Assembly (NCBI RefSeq): GCF_030811715.1
Contig: NZ_JAUSRH010000004.1
Span: forward strand, 1-64,000
Source of the DNA: Sinomonas atrocyanea
Lineage (GTDB): Bacteria > Actinomycetota > Actinomycetes > Actinomycetales > Micrococcaceae
DNA: 64,000 bases
Reading direction: 5' to 3'
Both the position numbers and the translations under genes were made by a program. Shown in pieces: positions 53,003 to 61,255 of this stretch. The notes below the pieces were generated by a model, which did no database searches, was not told where the DNA came from, and worked only from the letters and a program-made list of their open reading frames with translations. The number at the start of each line of letters is the position of its first letter. Position 1 is the first letter of the stretch.

Positions 53003-53020
53003 ACCAATCTGCGCGGGCCC
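52982..53020 (-). terminator. Hairpin terminator after rskA
   Basis: A perfect 13-bp stem (52982-52994 with 53008-53020) with a 13-base loop follows the rskA stop. Its loop holds the -35 element of the next promoter. Confidence 0.75.
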
Positions 53021-53044
53021 TCCGGAAGGGGGTCGCCGAGGAGG

Positions 53045-53923
53045 CTAGGAGAACTGCTGGACGAGGATCGGCGCGGTGGTGGGCTGCTTCGACCCGCCAG
53101 CCGGCTCGACCGTCACGCCGAGCACGGTCGAGGAGCCGATCCCGCCCGCCAGCTCGTTCCACGTGGTCCCGGTGCCCTGCACGAGGCCCGCGGGCTTCAT
53201 GCTGCCGGACGCGTCCCCGAGCCACAGCTCATAGACGTGGCCCTGTGCCGGCTGCGGCAGCCCCAGCGTCACCACGCCGGCCACCGCGTCCTGCCGCGAG
53301 TGGGCGAGGACCAGGGTCCCGCCGCCGGGCACGCTGACCTCCTGGAGCTTGGCGTCCGGCGCTGCGAGGATCCGGCCCATCACCGCACCCGGGGCGTCGG
53401 CTGCGAGGGCGAGCTGGCGGAGGGCGTCGTCGCGCTGCTGCTGGGCGCGGATGGCCCACGCTCCGCTCACGCCGGCGATCACGAGGAGTGCGGCAGCGGC
53501 AGCGGCGAGCCACCGGGTGCTCACGGCGAACCGGGACGCGCGACGGCGGTGCTCGCCGAGGTCGGCCACGGTCGCCTCCGGGGCGGCTGGCTCCCCAACG
53601 TAGGGATGTGACCCCGCAACATTGGGATGTGACCCCGCATCGGTGGGGGCGGTGGGAGTGGCGGTTGCTCGGGGCCGGGGCTCCTCGGCGGCGTCGAACT
53701 GCGGCGTCACCGCGATCTGGGCCATGAGCCGGGCCTTCAGGTCCGGCGGCGGCGCGACGGGAGTCGTGCCCGCAGCGAGCAGGGCCGCGGTCTCGGCGAG
53801 CTCGCGCGCCTCCTCTGCCGTCTCGTCCCCGAAGCCGAGGGTGTGCTCGAAGCGGCGGCGCTCCTCGTCGTCGAGCGCGTTGAGGGCGTAGGCACCGGTC
53901 AGCAGGTGCAGCTGATCATCCAT
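53045..53923 (-). CDS. rskA: Anti-sigma-K factor RskA
   Basis: The 292-residue protein has an N-terminal zinc-less anti-sigma domain (residues 1-75: LLTGAYALNALDDEERRRFEHTL), a cytoplasmic linker, one membrane helix near residue 140-160 (WLAAAAAALLVIAGVSGAWAI) and an external RskA domain (GHVYELWLGDASGSMKPAGL). It holds SigK inactive until regulated proteolysis. A seven-residue tandem repeat (GSHPNVA/GSHPYVG) in the linker comes from a 21-bp DNA repeat. The gene overlaps sigK by eight bases. Confidence 0.92.
   Translation of the reverse strand: MDDQLHLLTGAYALNALDDEERRRFEHTLGFGDETAEEARELAETAALLAAGTTPVAPPPDLKARLMAQIAVTPQFDAAEEPRPRATATPTAPTDAGSHPNVAGSHPYVGEPAAPEATVADLGEHRRRASRFAVSTRWLAAAAAALLVIAGVSGAWAIRAQQQRDDALRQLALAADAPGAVMGRILAAPDAKLQEVSVPGGGTLVLAHSRQDAVAGVVTLGLPQPAQGHVYELWLGDASGSMKPAGLVQGTGTTWNELAGGIGSSTVLGVTVEPAGGSKQPTTAPILVQQFS
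53603..53644 (-). repeat. 21-bp tandem repeat within rskA
   Basis: GGGATGTGACCCCGCA occurs at 53603-53618 and 53624-53639, starts 21 bases apart, a multiple of three, so the frame is kept. A partial third copy lies to the left. Confidence 0.8.
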
Positions 53924-54518
53924 GGCTCACTCCCAACACGTCTCTCAGGCGGATCATTCCGTCGCGGATTCTGGTCTTCACGGTGCCCAGGGGAAGCCCC
54001 AGGGCGGTGGCGACTTCCCCGTAGGTGTAGCCGCCGTAGTAGGCGAGTCTGATCGCCTGCTTCTGCACCTCGGTCAGGGACTCGAGGGCCCGGTTGACCC
54101 GGTCGCTCTCGAGGGCCACCTCGACGCGGTGCTCGACGTCGTCGTAGCTCTCCTGGAACTCCTTGATGCCCTGGCGCAGGTCGCGGTCCGCGGCGGCCTG
54201 GGCTGCGCGGACGCGGTCCACGGCACGGCGGTGGGCCATGACGGTGATCCAGGCCCGGGCGCGGCCGCGGTCGGCGTCGAACCTCTTGGCCTGCTGCCAG
54301 ACCTCGAGGAACACCTCCTGGGTGACCTCCTCGGCCTGTGCCCGGTCGCGGACCACGCGCAGCACGAGGCCGTGGACGAGTGGGGCGAGCGCGTCGTACA
54401 GCTGGCCGAACGCCGCCTGGTCGCCGCGTGCCACGAGGTCCATGAGTTCGTCGAGGTCCGGGGCCGGCGCCCCGGCGTAGTGGTCCGGCATGTAGACCAC
54501 TGTCTCACGAAGAGCCAT
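53916..54518 (-). CDS. sigK: ECF sigma factor SigK
   Basis: The 200-residue ECF sigma factor has region 2 (about residues 35-100: FGQLYDALAPLVHGLVLRVV, EEVTQEVFLEVWQQ) and region 4 (about 140-195: LTEVQKQAIRLAYYGGYTYGEVATALGLPLGTVKTRIRDGM, in parts). The product is of the SigK group by its fusion-like overlap with rskA and the fasciclin gene upstream. The ATG at 54518 has GAGGAAGG upstream. A GTG four codons earlier has poor spacing. It should activate the fasciclin and DUF4383 genes. Confidence 0.92.
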   Translation of the reverse strand: MALRETVVYMPDHYAGAPAPDLDELMDLVARGDQAAFGQLYDALAPLVHGLVLRVVRDRAQAEEVTQEVFLEVWQQAKRFDADRGRARAWITVMAHRRAVDRVRAAQAAADRDLRQGIKEFQESYDDVEHRVEVALESDRVNRALESLTEVQKQAIRLAYYGGYTYGEVATALGLPLGTVKTRIRDGMIRLRDVLGVSHG

Positions 54519-54553
54519 CGCCTTCCTCACCTCCCTGGGCTCTCGGCTGCGCG

Positions 54554-54596
54554 CCGACGGCGGGCCGGGCGACCATCATGCCCGGCCCGCCGTCGG
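54554..54596 (-). terminator. Hairpin terminator between the fasciclin gene and sigK
   Basis: A perfect 17-bp stem (54554-54570 with 54580-54596) with a 9-base loop. Confidence 0.85.
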
Positions 54597-54612
54597 TGGC
54601 TGTTCTGACCTG

Positions 54613-55323
54613 CTACTTCGCCGGGGGCATCAGCACGGAGTCGACGAGGTACACCGTGGCGTTGGCCGTATGCACGCCGCCGCAGACCACGTTGGCGCCG
54701 TTGACCTTGAGGCTGTTGCCCGAGCCGGTGACGGTGACGTCCTGGCCCTCGACCGTCTTGTGGGTGCCGGCGATCGAGTCGGGCTCGATCTGGCCGGGGA
54801 CCACGTGGTAGGTGAGGATCTTCTTCAGCGTCGCGTCGTCGGTCTTGAGCGAGTTGATCGTGGCGGGGTCGATCTTCGCGAAGGCGCTGTCCACCGGGGC
54901 GAACACCGTGAACTGGCTCGAGTCGAGGGTGTCGACGAGGTTGACCTTGGGGTTGAGCTTGCCCGAGACCGCCGAGGTGAGGGTCTTCAGCAGCGGGTTG
55001 TTGGATGCCGCGACGGCGACCGGGTCGGCGCTCATCCCCTGGACCGACCCTGGTCCGGAGGGGTTGGCCTTCGCGTAGTCGGCGCAGCCGGCGCCTACGA
55101 GGTTCGCGGCCGGGTCGGCGCTCATGCTGCCCGAGGCCATCGGGCTGCTCATCCCGCTGCTCGCGCTCGGCGTGGTCATGCCTGCCGCGGCGCTGGACGG
55201 GGCGGACGACGACGAGCCGCCGGCCGCCGTCGTCGACCCGCCGCAGGCGGAGAGGCTGAGCGCGGAGACCGCGGCGAGAGCGGCGAGGCCCACAACGGCG
55301 GGGGTGCGATGGGTGGTCTTCAT
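54613..55323 (-). CDS. Fasciclin-domain lipoprotein (MPT83/MPT70-like)
   Basis: The 236-residue lipoprotein has a signal peptide with lipobox LSAC near residue 26, a Ser/Gly/Met-rich linker and a fasciclin domain (about residues 95-235). The domain shows [30 protein letters not shown] and [14 protein letters not shown], typical of the MPT70/MPT83 group. In mycobacteria these are the main targets of SigK. The start ATG at 55323 has AGGAG upstream. A matching ECF promoter stands at 55377-55404. The exported protein may help adhesion or envelope structure. Confidence 0.92.
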   Translation of the reverse strand: MKTTHRTPAVVGLAALAAVSALSLSACGGSTTAAGGSSSSAPSSAAAGMTTPSASSGMSSPMASGSMSADPAANLVGAGCADYAKANPSGPGSVQGMSADPVAVAASNNPLLKTLTSAVSGKLNPKVNLVDTLDSSQFTVFAPVDSAFAKIDPATINSLKTDDATLKKILTYHVVPGQIEPDSIAGTHKTVEGQDVTVTGSGNSLKVNGANVVCGGVHTANATVYLVDSVLMPPAK

Positions 55324-55376
55324 GGCTTCACTCCTGTTCGAGGTTGGCATGCCGTCGAAGGTGGCGTGCACCTCTA

Positions 55377-55404
55377 CTTCGGAGCGGGTGCGGGGGCGGA
55401 TTGG
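55377..55404 (-). promoter_or_regulatory. SigK-type promoter for the fasciclin gene
   Basis: On the minus strand CCAATCC (55404-55398) and CCGAAG (55382-55377) are 15 bases apart. GGT precedes the -35 and AGGTGC follows the -10, as at the DUF4383 promoter. Confidence 0.7.
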
Positions 55405-55442
55405 ACCGATGTGTGTGAGGTCGGTCCAGCCCGGCAGCCGGT

Positions 55443-56168
55443 TCAGCCCAGCAGCGAGCGCAGCGTGAAGGCATTGCGCACGGCGTTCCCGCCCCCGTCA
55501 TTGTTGAAGTAGGCGAACACCTCGTGGCCCCCGGCGTCCCATTCCCGGATCCGCTCGGCCCACCAGGCCAGGTCGGCATCGGAGTACGAGCCGCCGTAGA
55601 GGTGCTCGTGGTCGGGGCCGTGCAGACGCACGTAGACGTGCGGGGCCGTCGCCTCGAGGATGCACGGCAGGCCAGCGCCGCTCATGACGCAGTACGCGGC
55701 GCCGTGCCGGCGGAGGATGTCGAAGACGCCAGGATCGTGCCAGCTCGGGTGGCGGAACTCGACCGCGGTGCGCAGCCAGGGCGGGAGGGTTCCGAGGAAC
55801 CAGTCGAGCCGCGCGTCGTCCCGCGCGTGGTGGGGCGAGAGCTGGACGAGGAGCACGGCGCGGCGCGGTCCCAGCTCGTGCCACGCTCCGGCGATGCGCT
55901 CGGCCCACGCCTCGGGGGCGTAGAGGCGCTTCGCATGGGTCAGCCCGCGGGGGGCCTTGACCGAGAGGAGGAAGCCTTCGGGGAGCCGGCGGCGCCAGCT
56001 GGCGAACGCCGTCGGGCGCGGCCAGCGGTAGAAGCTCGCGTTGAGCTCCACGGTGGAGAACGCGCGCGAGTAGATGCCGAGGCGGTCCCACGGGCGGGTG
56101 CCCGGCGGGTAGAGGGCGTGCTCCCAGTGGTCGTAGCTCCAGCCCGAGGTGCCGATGTGCCAGCCCAT
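55443..56168 (-). CDS. DUF72-family protein
   Basis: The 241-residue protein belongs to the DUF72 (YecE-like) family with a TIM-barrel-like fold. It begins [22 protein letters not shown] and contains [24 protein letters not shown], and [29 protein letters not shown] in parts, a typical set of conserved residues. The function is unproven. The ATG at 56168 is chosen because the family starts there. TAGGCT lies at -13 to -8, consistent with near-leaderless transcription. Confidence 0.9.
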   Translation of the reverse strand: MGWHIGTSGWSYDHWEHALYPPGTRPWDRLGIYSRAFSTVELNASFYRWPRPTAFASWRRRLPEGFLLSVKAPRGLTHAKRLYAPEAWAERIAGAWHELGPRRAVLLVQLSPHHARDDARLDWFLGTLPPWLRTAVEFRHPSWHDPGVFDILRRHGAAYCVMSGAGLPCILEATAPHVYVRLHGPDHEHLYGGSYSDADLAWWAERIREWDAGGHEVFAYFNNDGGGNAVRNAFTLRSLLG

Positions 56169-56220
56169 GTCCCCGAGCCTAGCCAGATTGGCTGGGGGCC
56201 GCCGGGGGTAGGGAGGGGCC

Positions 56221-56907
56221 ATGGCTACCTCGCTTCGCGGCGTCCTCTTCGACGTGGACGGCACCCTTGTGGACTCGACCTACTTCCATACCCTCGCCTG
56301 GTGGCACGGGTTCCGCCGCTTCGGGCATGACGTGCGGATGAATGAGATCCACCGCCTCGTGGGGATGGGCGGGCAGAAGATCGTGGAGCGGCTGCTCGGG
56401 CCGGACCGGGACGCGTCGCAGGACAGCGAGATCATGGACACGCATGCGGCGGTGTTCTCCACGTTCTGGCCGCATCTGCGGCCGTTCGACGGGGCCCGCG
56501 AGCTTCTGGGGCGCTGCAAGGAGGCGGGCCTGGCCGTGGTCCTGGCATCCTCGGCCCGGGAGCAGGACCTGACCGTGCTGCGTTCCGTGGTTGATGCCGA
56601 GGGGTCCGTGGACGCGGCGACGAGCTCGGCCGATGCGGATGAGCCCAAGCCCGCGCCGGACATCCTCGAGGCCGCGCTCAGGGCCGTGGGCCTCGAGGCG
56701 TCCGAAGTGGTATTCGTGGGTGACGCCGTCTGGGACGTGCAGGCCTCCTCTGCCCTGGGCATCCCGACCATCGGGCTCTCGTGCGGCGGCTACAGCGCGG
56801 CCGAGCTCGAGGAGGCGGGGGCGGCCGAGGTGTTCGCCTCGCCCCGCGACCTCATGGACGCATTCGGGGACAGCCTGATCGGGCGGGGGCTCGCCGGGGC
56901 GGAGTAG
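56221..56907 (+). CDS. HAD-family phosphatase (beta-phosphoglucomutase/Gph-like)
   Basis: The 228-residue HAD protein has motif I LFDVDGTLVDST (residues 9-20), motif II VLASSARE, motif III Lys in DEPKPAPDIL and motif IV VFVGDAVWDVQASS. The small alpha-helical cap is of the type found in phosphoglycolate and sugar-phosphate phosphatases. The substrate is unknown. A TAGGGA sequence at -12 and the G-rich stretch GGGAGGGG precede the ATG, so the mode of initiation is unclear. It is followed by a 5'-3' exonuclease gene on the same strand. Confidence 0.9.
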   Translation: MATSLRGVLFDVDGTLVDSTYFHTLAWWHGFRRFGHDVRMNEIHRLVGMGGQKIVERLLGPDRDASQDSEIMDTHAAVFSTFWPHLRPFDGARELLGRCKEAGLAVVLASSAREQDLTVLRSVVDAEGSVDAATSSADADEPKPAPDILEAALRAVGLEASEVVFVGDAVWDVQASSALGIPTIGLSCGGYSAAELEEAGAAEVFASPRDLMDAFGDSLIGRGLAGAE

Positions 56908-56955
56908 GGCCGGGAGGGCCGGGCGCTTCCGGCCCAGGGCGTGTCAGGATGGGCT

Positions 56956-57894
56956 ATGACCGAGCGCCTGATGCTCCTCGACACCGCCTCACTGTACTTC
57001 CGCGCCTTCCACGGGGTGCCGGAGACGATCCGGCGCGAGGACGGGACGCCGGTCAACGCCGTCCGCGGCCTGCTGGACATGATCGCACGGCTCACCGTGG
57101 ACTTCGGCGCCACGCACCTCGTTGCCTGCTGGGACGACGACTGGCGCCCGCGCTGGCGCGTCGACCTCATCCCCTCCTACAAGGCCCATCGCGTCGAACG
57201 CCATGTAGCGGACGGCCCCGACGTCGAGACCGTCCCCGCAGGCCTCGTGGCGCAGGTCCCGCTGATCCGCCACGTGCTGGGCCTGGCCGGGATCGCCGTC
57301 GTCGGCGCCCCGGAGCACGAGGCGGACGACGTGATCGGCACCTACGCGGCCAGCGCCGGGCTGCCCGTGGACGTGGTGACCGGCGACCGCGACCTCTTCC
57401 AGGTGGTCGACGACGGCCGCGGCGTCCGCGTCGTCTATACCGCCCGCGGCATGAAGAACCTCGAGACCGTCACGGACGCCGTGGTGGTGGGCAAGTACCG
57501 CGTGCTGCCCGAGCAGTACGCCGACTACGCCGTGCTCCGCGGCGACGCCTCGGACGGGCTGCCCGGCGTGGCCGGCATCGGCGAGAAGTCCGCCGCGACC
57601 CTCCTCGGCCGCTTCGGCACCCTCGAGGGCCTCCTCGAGGCGGCCGGCGACCCCGACAGCGGGCTGCCCGCCCCGATGCGGGCCAAGCTCGCCGCCGCCG
57701 CGGACTACCTCGACGTGGCCCCCGCGGTGGTGCGGGTGGTCCGCGACCTCGACCTCCCCGCCCTCGACGCCGCCGGGGCCCGGCTCCGCGCGGTCGACGG
57801 CGACCCCCGCCTCGAGCTCGAAGAGCTCGCCTCCGCGTGGAACCTCGGCGGGTCGGTCAAGCGCCTGCTCGCGGCGCTCGACCGGCACGGGTGA
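56956..57894 (+). CDS. 5'-3' exonuclease (PolA-N/FEN-like)
   Basis: The 312-residue protein is a free-standing 5'-3' exonuclease related to the N-terminal domain of DNA polymerase I. It shows LMLLDTASLYFRAFHG with metal-binding Asp, AHLVACWDDDW-like FGATHLVACWDDD, EHEADDVIGTYA, VVTGDRDLFQVV, GDASDGLPGVAGIGEKSAATLL, all quoted as short motifs, with the acidic residues of the active site and the helix-hairpin-helix. It could remove RNA primers or flaps. The start ATG at 56956 is chosen by family alignment. Confidence 0.9.
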   Translation: MTERLMLLDTASLYFRAFHGVPETIRREDGTPVNAVRGLLDMIARLTVDFGATHLVACWDDDWRPRWRVDLIPSYKAHRVERHVADGPDVETVPAGLVAQVPLIRHVLGLAGIAVVGAPEHEADDVIGTYAASAGLPVDVVTGDRDLFQVVDDGRGVRVVYTARGMKNLETVTDAVVVGKYRVLPEQYADYAVLRGDASDGLPGVAGIGEKSAATLLGRFGTLEGLLEAAGDPDSGLPAPMRAKLAAAADYLDVAPAVVRVVRDLDLPALDAAGARLRAVDGDPRLELEELASAWNLGGSVKRLLAALDRHG

Positions 57895-57904
57895 CCGGAG
57901 CCGG

Positions 57905-59152
57905 ATGAAGAGGGCAGGGGGCTACCGGCCCCTGCTGGCCCTGGTGGGGCCAGGACTGATGGCGATGCTGGCCGACACCGACGCGGGAAGCGTGGTGACA
58001 GCGGCCCAGTCTGGGGCGCGCTTCGGCTACCGGCTTCTTCTGCTGCAGTTCGCCCTTGTGCCCTTCATCTACATGGCCCAGGAGACGGCGGCGCGCCTGG
58101 GTGTGGCCACGGGCAAGGGCCAGGCGGAACTGATCCGGGAGCACTTCGGTCGGGGATGGGCGATGCTGGCCTCCGGCACCCTGTGGATCGCGTGCCTGGG
58201 TGCCCTCGTGACCGAGTTCGCGGGCATCGCCGGAGTCGGCGCCCTCGCCGGGCTGCCGCGCCCGATCTCCGCGGGCTCGGTGGTGCTGGCGCTGACCGTG
58301 CTCGTGCTGGCGGGCGGTTACCGGCACGTCGAACGGATCGGCATCGCCGTCGGCCTGCTCGAGCTGGCCTTCCTGGCCGCCGCCGCGCTCGCCCGGCCGG
58401 ATGCGGGCGCCGTCGTGGACGGCCTCGTCCATTCCGCAGCGGCGGCTCCGGGATACCTGACCCTGCTGGCGGCGAACGTCGGGTCGGCCGTGATCCCGTG
58501 GATGCTCTTCTACCAGCAGGGGGCAGTCGTCGAAAAGGGTCGCCGCGGCCTCATGCTGGAGGAGGCGATCGCTTCGGCCCGCGCCGACACCCTCCTCGGG
58601 GCCCTGATCTGCCAGACCATCACGGCAGCCATCGTCGTTGCCGCCGCCGCGACGGTCGGGACCGCCCATCCGGGGGTGAGCCTGGACAGCGTCGGGCAGA
58701 TCGCCCAGGCTCTCGCACCCTTCCTCGGACCCCGCGCCGCCACGATCCTCTTCGGCGTCGGCATGGCGGGCGCCTCGCTCGCGGCGATCCTCGTGGTGAG
58801 CCTTGCGGGGGCGTGGGGGCTGAGCGAGGCCCTTGGCTGGCGGCACAGCCTCACCGACTCACCCCGCCAGGCGGCCAAGTTCTACACCCTGCTCGCCGGC
58901 GCGAATGCCGTCGCCGCGGCAGCCGTGGTCCTCGTGCCGAACCTGGTCGACCTCACGGTCGGCCTGCAGGTGATGAATGCCTGCCTGCTGCCGATCGTCC
59001 TGGGCTTCCAGCTCGTCCTCGAGCGCCGTGCCCTGCCCCCTCGCCTCCGTTCCCGCGGGCCGCGGTGGGCCGCTGTGCTCGTCCTCAACGGCGCCCTCAT
59101 CGTCTTCGGCCTGGCGACGGCTGCCGGGCTCCTCGGTGGCGTCCCAGGGTGA
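57905..59152 (+). CDS. NRAMP-related divalent-metal transporter (NRMT-like)
   Basis: The 415-residue membrane protein has about eleven helices of the NRAMP/SLC11 superfamily. Helix 1 has ADTDAGSV (residues 23-30) in place of the DPGN motif of manganese transporters. Helix 6 has VIPWMLFYQQ (residues 196-205) in place of the MPH motif. Both changes match the NRAMP-related magnesium transporter group (NRMT), so magnesium is more likely than iron or manganese, though not proven. It begins ten bases after the exonuclease stop. Its promoter is not obvious. Confidence 0.8.
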   Translation: MKRAGGYRPLLALVGPGLMAMLADTDAGSVVTAAQSGARFGYRLLLLQFALVPFIYMAQETAARLGVATGKGQAELIREHFGRGWAMLASGTLWIACLGALVTEFAGIAGVGALAGLPRPISAGSVVLALTVLVLAGGYRHVERIGIAVGLLELAFLAAAALARPDAGAVVDGLVHSAAAAPGYLTLLAANVGSAVIPWMLFYQQGAVVEKGRRGLMLEEAIASARADTLLGALICQTITAAIVVAAAATVGTAHPGVSLDSVGQIAQALAPFLGPRAATILFGVGMAGASLAAILVVSLAGAWGLSEALGWRHSLTDSPRQAAKFYTLLAGANAVAAAAVVLVPNLVDLTVGLQVMNACLLPIVLGFQLVLERRALPPRLRSRGPRWAAVLVLNGALIVFGLATAAGLLGGVPG

Positions 59153-59323
59153 GGACTGCCGGGAGGCCGCCCCCCTGACCCCGCTCACGTGAGCCGCAGG
59201 GTGCGGATCTCCCAGGGCTGCAGGCGCAGTACGATCCCACGGCCCACCCATATCACCAGTACATGGGCCCCATATCCGAAAGCGGGCTACCGGTCTTCGC
59301 CCTCGCGCGGGAGAGTCGGTGGA

Positions 59324-60406
59324 ATGAAGCCTCCGCGCGCACTCCCCCATGACGATACGGCCCCAGCAGCGTCCGGCGGCGGGGCCGCGTCGCGGCGCGT
59401 CACACTTCTGCGGACGCTGCCGGGGCTCGGCGTCGCGGTGGCGGTCGCCGCCGTCGCGAGCGTGCTCGGTCAGCTTGCGCCGGTCATCGGGGGCCCCGTG
59501 TTCGGCATCCTCCTGGGGCTGCTCGCGGCAGCGGCCATCCGCCCCCTGCGGGGCGAGCGGTGGACGGCGGGCTACCGCTCGGCGGGCACCCACGTCCTGC
59601 AGAGCTCGATCGTGGTCCTCGGCACGGGGCTGTCCCTCCAGCAGGTCGCCCAGGTCGGCGCGAGCTCGCTGCCGGTGATGCTGGGGACGCTCGCCGTCGC
59701 GCTCGGCGGCGCCGCGCTCCTCGGCCGCGCCCTCCGGCTCGATGCGGACACTCGGACGCTCATCGGCGTCGGCACGGGAATCTGCGGCGCCTCTGCGATC
59801 GCCGCGACGACGGCGGTGATCAAGCCCAAGGAGGCGGACGTCGCCTACGCGATCGGCACCATCTTCACCTTCAACATCGCGGCCGTCCTGCTCTTCCCGG
59901 CGGTCGGCCACCTCCTCGGCCTCAGGCCGCACTCGTTCGGCCTCTGGAGCGGCACCGCGGTGAACGACACGTCCTCGGTGGTGGCGGCGGCCGCGAGCTA
60001 CGGGGGTGGCGCGGAGTCCTACGCGGTCGTCGTCAAGCTCACCCGCTCGCTCATGATCATCCCGATCGTCATGGCACTCGCCGCCCTGCGGGCCCGTCGG
60101 GAGCGCACGGACGGCGCGGGCGGCCGGACCAGCATGCCGTGGCGGCGCATGGTGCCGACGTTCCTCGTGGGCTTCGTCCTCGCCGCGGGTCTGGACACCG
60201 TGGGCGCCATTCCCCAGGCGTGGCACCCCGGCCTCTCCTCGCTGGCCACGTTCCTCATCACGGTGGCCCTCGCGGGGATCGGCCTCAACCTCCGCCTCGC
60301 CGAGATGCGCAAGGCCGGCCCGCGCCCGCTCCTGCTCGGCGGGATGCTCTGGGCGGCGGTGGCGCTGACGAGCCTCGGCCTGCAGGCGGCGACCGGGACG
60401 ATCTGA
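59324..60406 (+). CDS. YeiH/UPF0324-family membrane protein (putative sulfate exporter)
   Basis: The 360-residue protein has about ten membrane helices with the UPF0324 signatures VLGTGLSLQQVAQVG, GVGTGICGASAIAATTAVI and the C-terminal GIGLNLRLAEMRKAGPRPL. It is annotated by family as a putative sulfate or anion exporter, without direct proof. The ATG at 59324 (MKPPRA) is chosen because the upstream reading frame is Arg/Ser-rich and lacks the family pattern. It ends five bases before the convergent racemase gene. Confidence 0.85.
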   Translation: MKPPRALPHDDTAPAASGGGAASRRVTLLRTLPGLGVAVAVAAVASVLGQLAPVIGGPVFGILLGLLAAAAIRPLRGERWTAGYRSAGTHVLQSSIVVLGTGLSLQQVAQVGASSLPVMLGTLAVALGGAALLGRALRLDADTRTLIGVGTGICGASAIAATTAVIKPKEADVAYAIGTIFTFNIAAVLLFPAVGHLLGLRPHSFGLWSGTAVNDTSSVVAAAASYGGGAESYAVVVKLTRSLMIIPIVMALAALRARRERTDGAGGRTSMPWRRMVPTFLVGFVLAAGLDTVGAIPQAWHPGLSSLATFLITVALAGIGLNLRLAEMRKAGPRPLLLGGMLWAAVALTSLGLQAATGTI

Positions 60407-60411
60407 GGCGT

Positions 60412-61137
60412 TCAGCGGGCGGAGAGCGGCCAGCCCGTCACGGCCTTGGGCCGGGGCGCCGCGTAGGTGCGCACCTTGGAGGTGGTCAGCCCGAGCCGGA
60501 CCAGGCCCTCCGCGACCGCGACCGCCGCCGCCACGCCGTCGACCACCGGCACGCCGCAGCGTTCGCGGATCTGGGCATCGAGGCCGCTCATGCCGCCGCA
60601 GCCAAGCACGATCACCTCGGCCTTGTCGTCGTGCACCGCGGCCTCGGCCTGGGCCACGATCTCCTTGACGGCTCGCTGCGGATCCTCCTCGAGCTCGAGG
60701 ACGCCGAGGCCGGAGGCGCGCACCGAGGCGCAGCGGGCGTCGAGGCCCGCGAGCTTGAGCCGGTCCTCGATGAGCGGCACCGCGCGGTCGAGGGTCGTGA
60801 CCACGGAGTACTTGTGGCCGAGGTACATGGCCGTCGCGGCCGCCGCCTCGGTGATGTCCACGACCGGCACGTCGAGGAGCTCCTGGAGGCCCTCGCGGCC
60901 GTGCTCGCCGTAGCCCGCCTGGACCACCGCGTCGAACTCGCCCTCATAGCGCGTCACGGCGTCCATGACGGCGACCGCGGCGAGGTAGGACTCGAAGTTG
61001 CCCTCGCACGAGTCGGCGCCGAAATGGGGCGTGATGCCCACGATCTCGGTGCCGGGCGAGGCCGCGGCGCGGGCGGCCGCCGCGATCGAGTCGGTCATGG
61101 TCTGGGTCGTGTTGACGTTGGCGACGAGGATGCGCAT
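60412..61137 (-). CDS. Asp/Glu-hydantoin racemase-family protein with one catalytic Cys missing
   Basis: The 241-residue protein is of the Asp/Glu/hydantoin racemase family. It starts MRILVANVNTTQTMT, as hydantoin racemases do. The C-terminal catalytic Cys is present as Cys180 in VIVLGCGGMSG. The N-terminal catalytic Cys position is Gly75 in QAGYGEHG, where hydantoin racemases have ACFGDPG. A one-Cys enzyme cannot use the usual two-base mechanism and may instead act as an isomerase or decarboxylase-like enzyme. It follows the NCS1 transporter gene in the same direction with a terminator between. AAGGA precedes the ATG. Confidence 0.85.
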   Translation of the reverse strand: MRILVANVNTTQTMTDSIAAAARAAASPGTEIVGITPHFGADSCEGNFESYLAAVAVMDAVTRYEGEFDAVVQAGYGEHGREGLQELLDVPVVDITEAAAATAMYLGHKYSVVTTLDRAVPLIEDRLKLAGLDARCASVRASGLGVLELEEDPQRAVKEIVAQAEAAVHDDKAEVIVLGCGGMSGLDAQIRERCGVPVVDGVAAAVAVAEGLVRLGLTTSKVRTYAAPRPKAVTGWPLSAR

Positions 61138-61178
61138 CTGGGGGTCCTTGGGTGGAGCTGGCTGGGGGGAATGGCGAG

Positions 61179-61227
61179 GCACGACGGCGGCGGGCCGGCT
61201 CGGGGGGCCAGCCGGCCGCCGTCGTGC
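61179..61227 (-). terminator. Hairpin terminator between the NCS1 gene and the racemase gene
   Basis: Arms beginning gcacgacggcgg and ending ccgccgtcgtgc pair over about 18 bp with a small bulge. Confidence 0.65.
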
Positions 61228-61255
61228 TCATGGAGGCGGACGGAACCGGGGCGGG

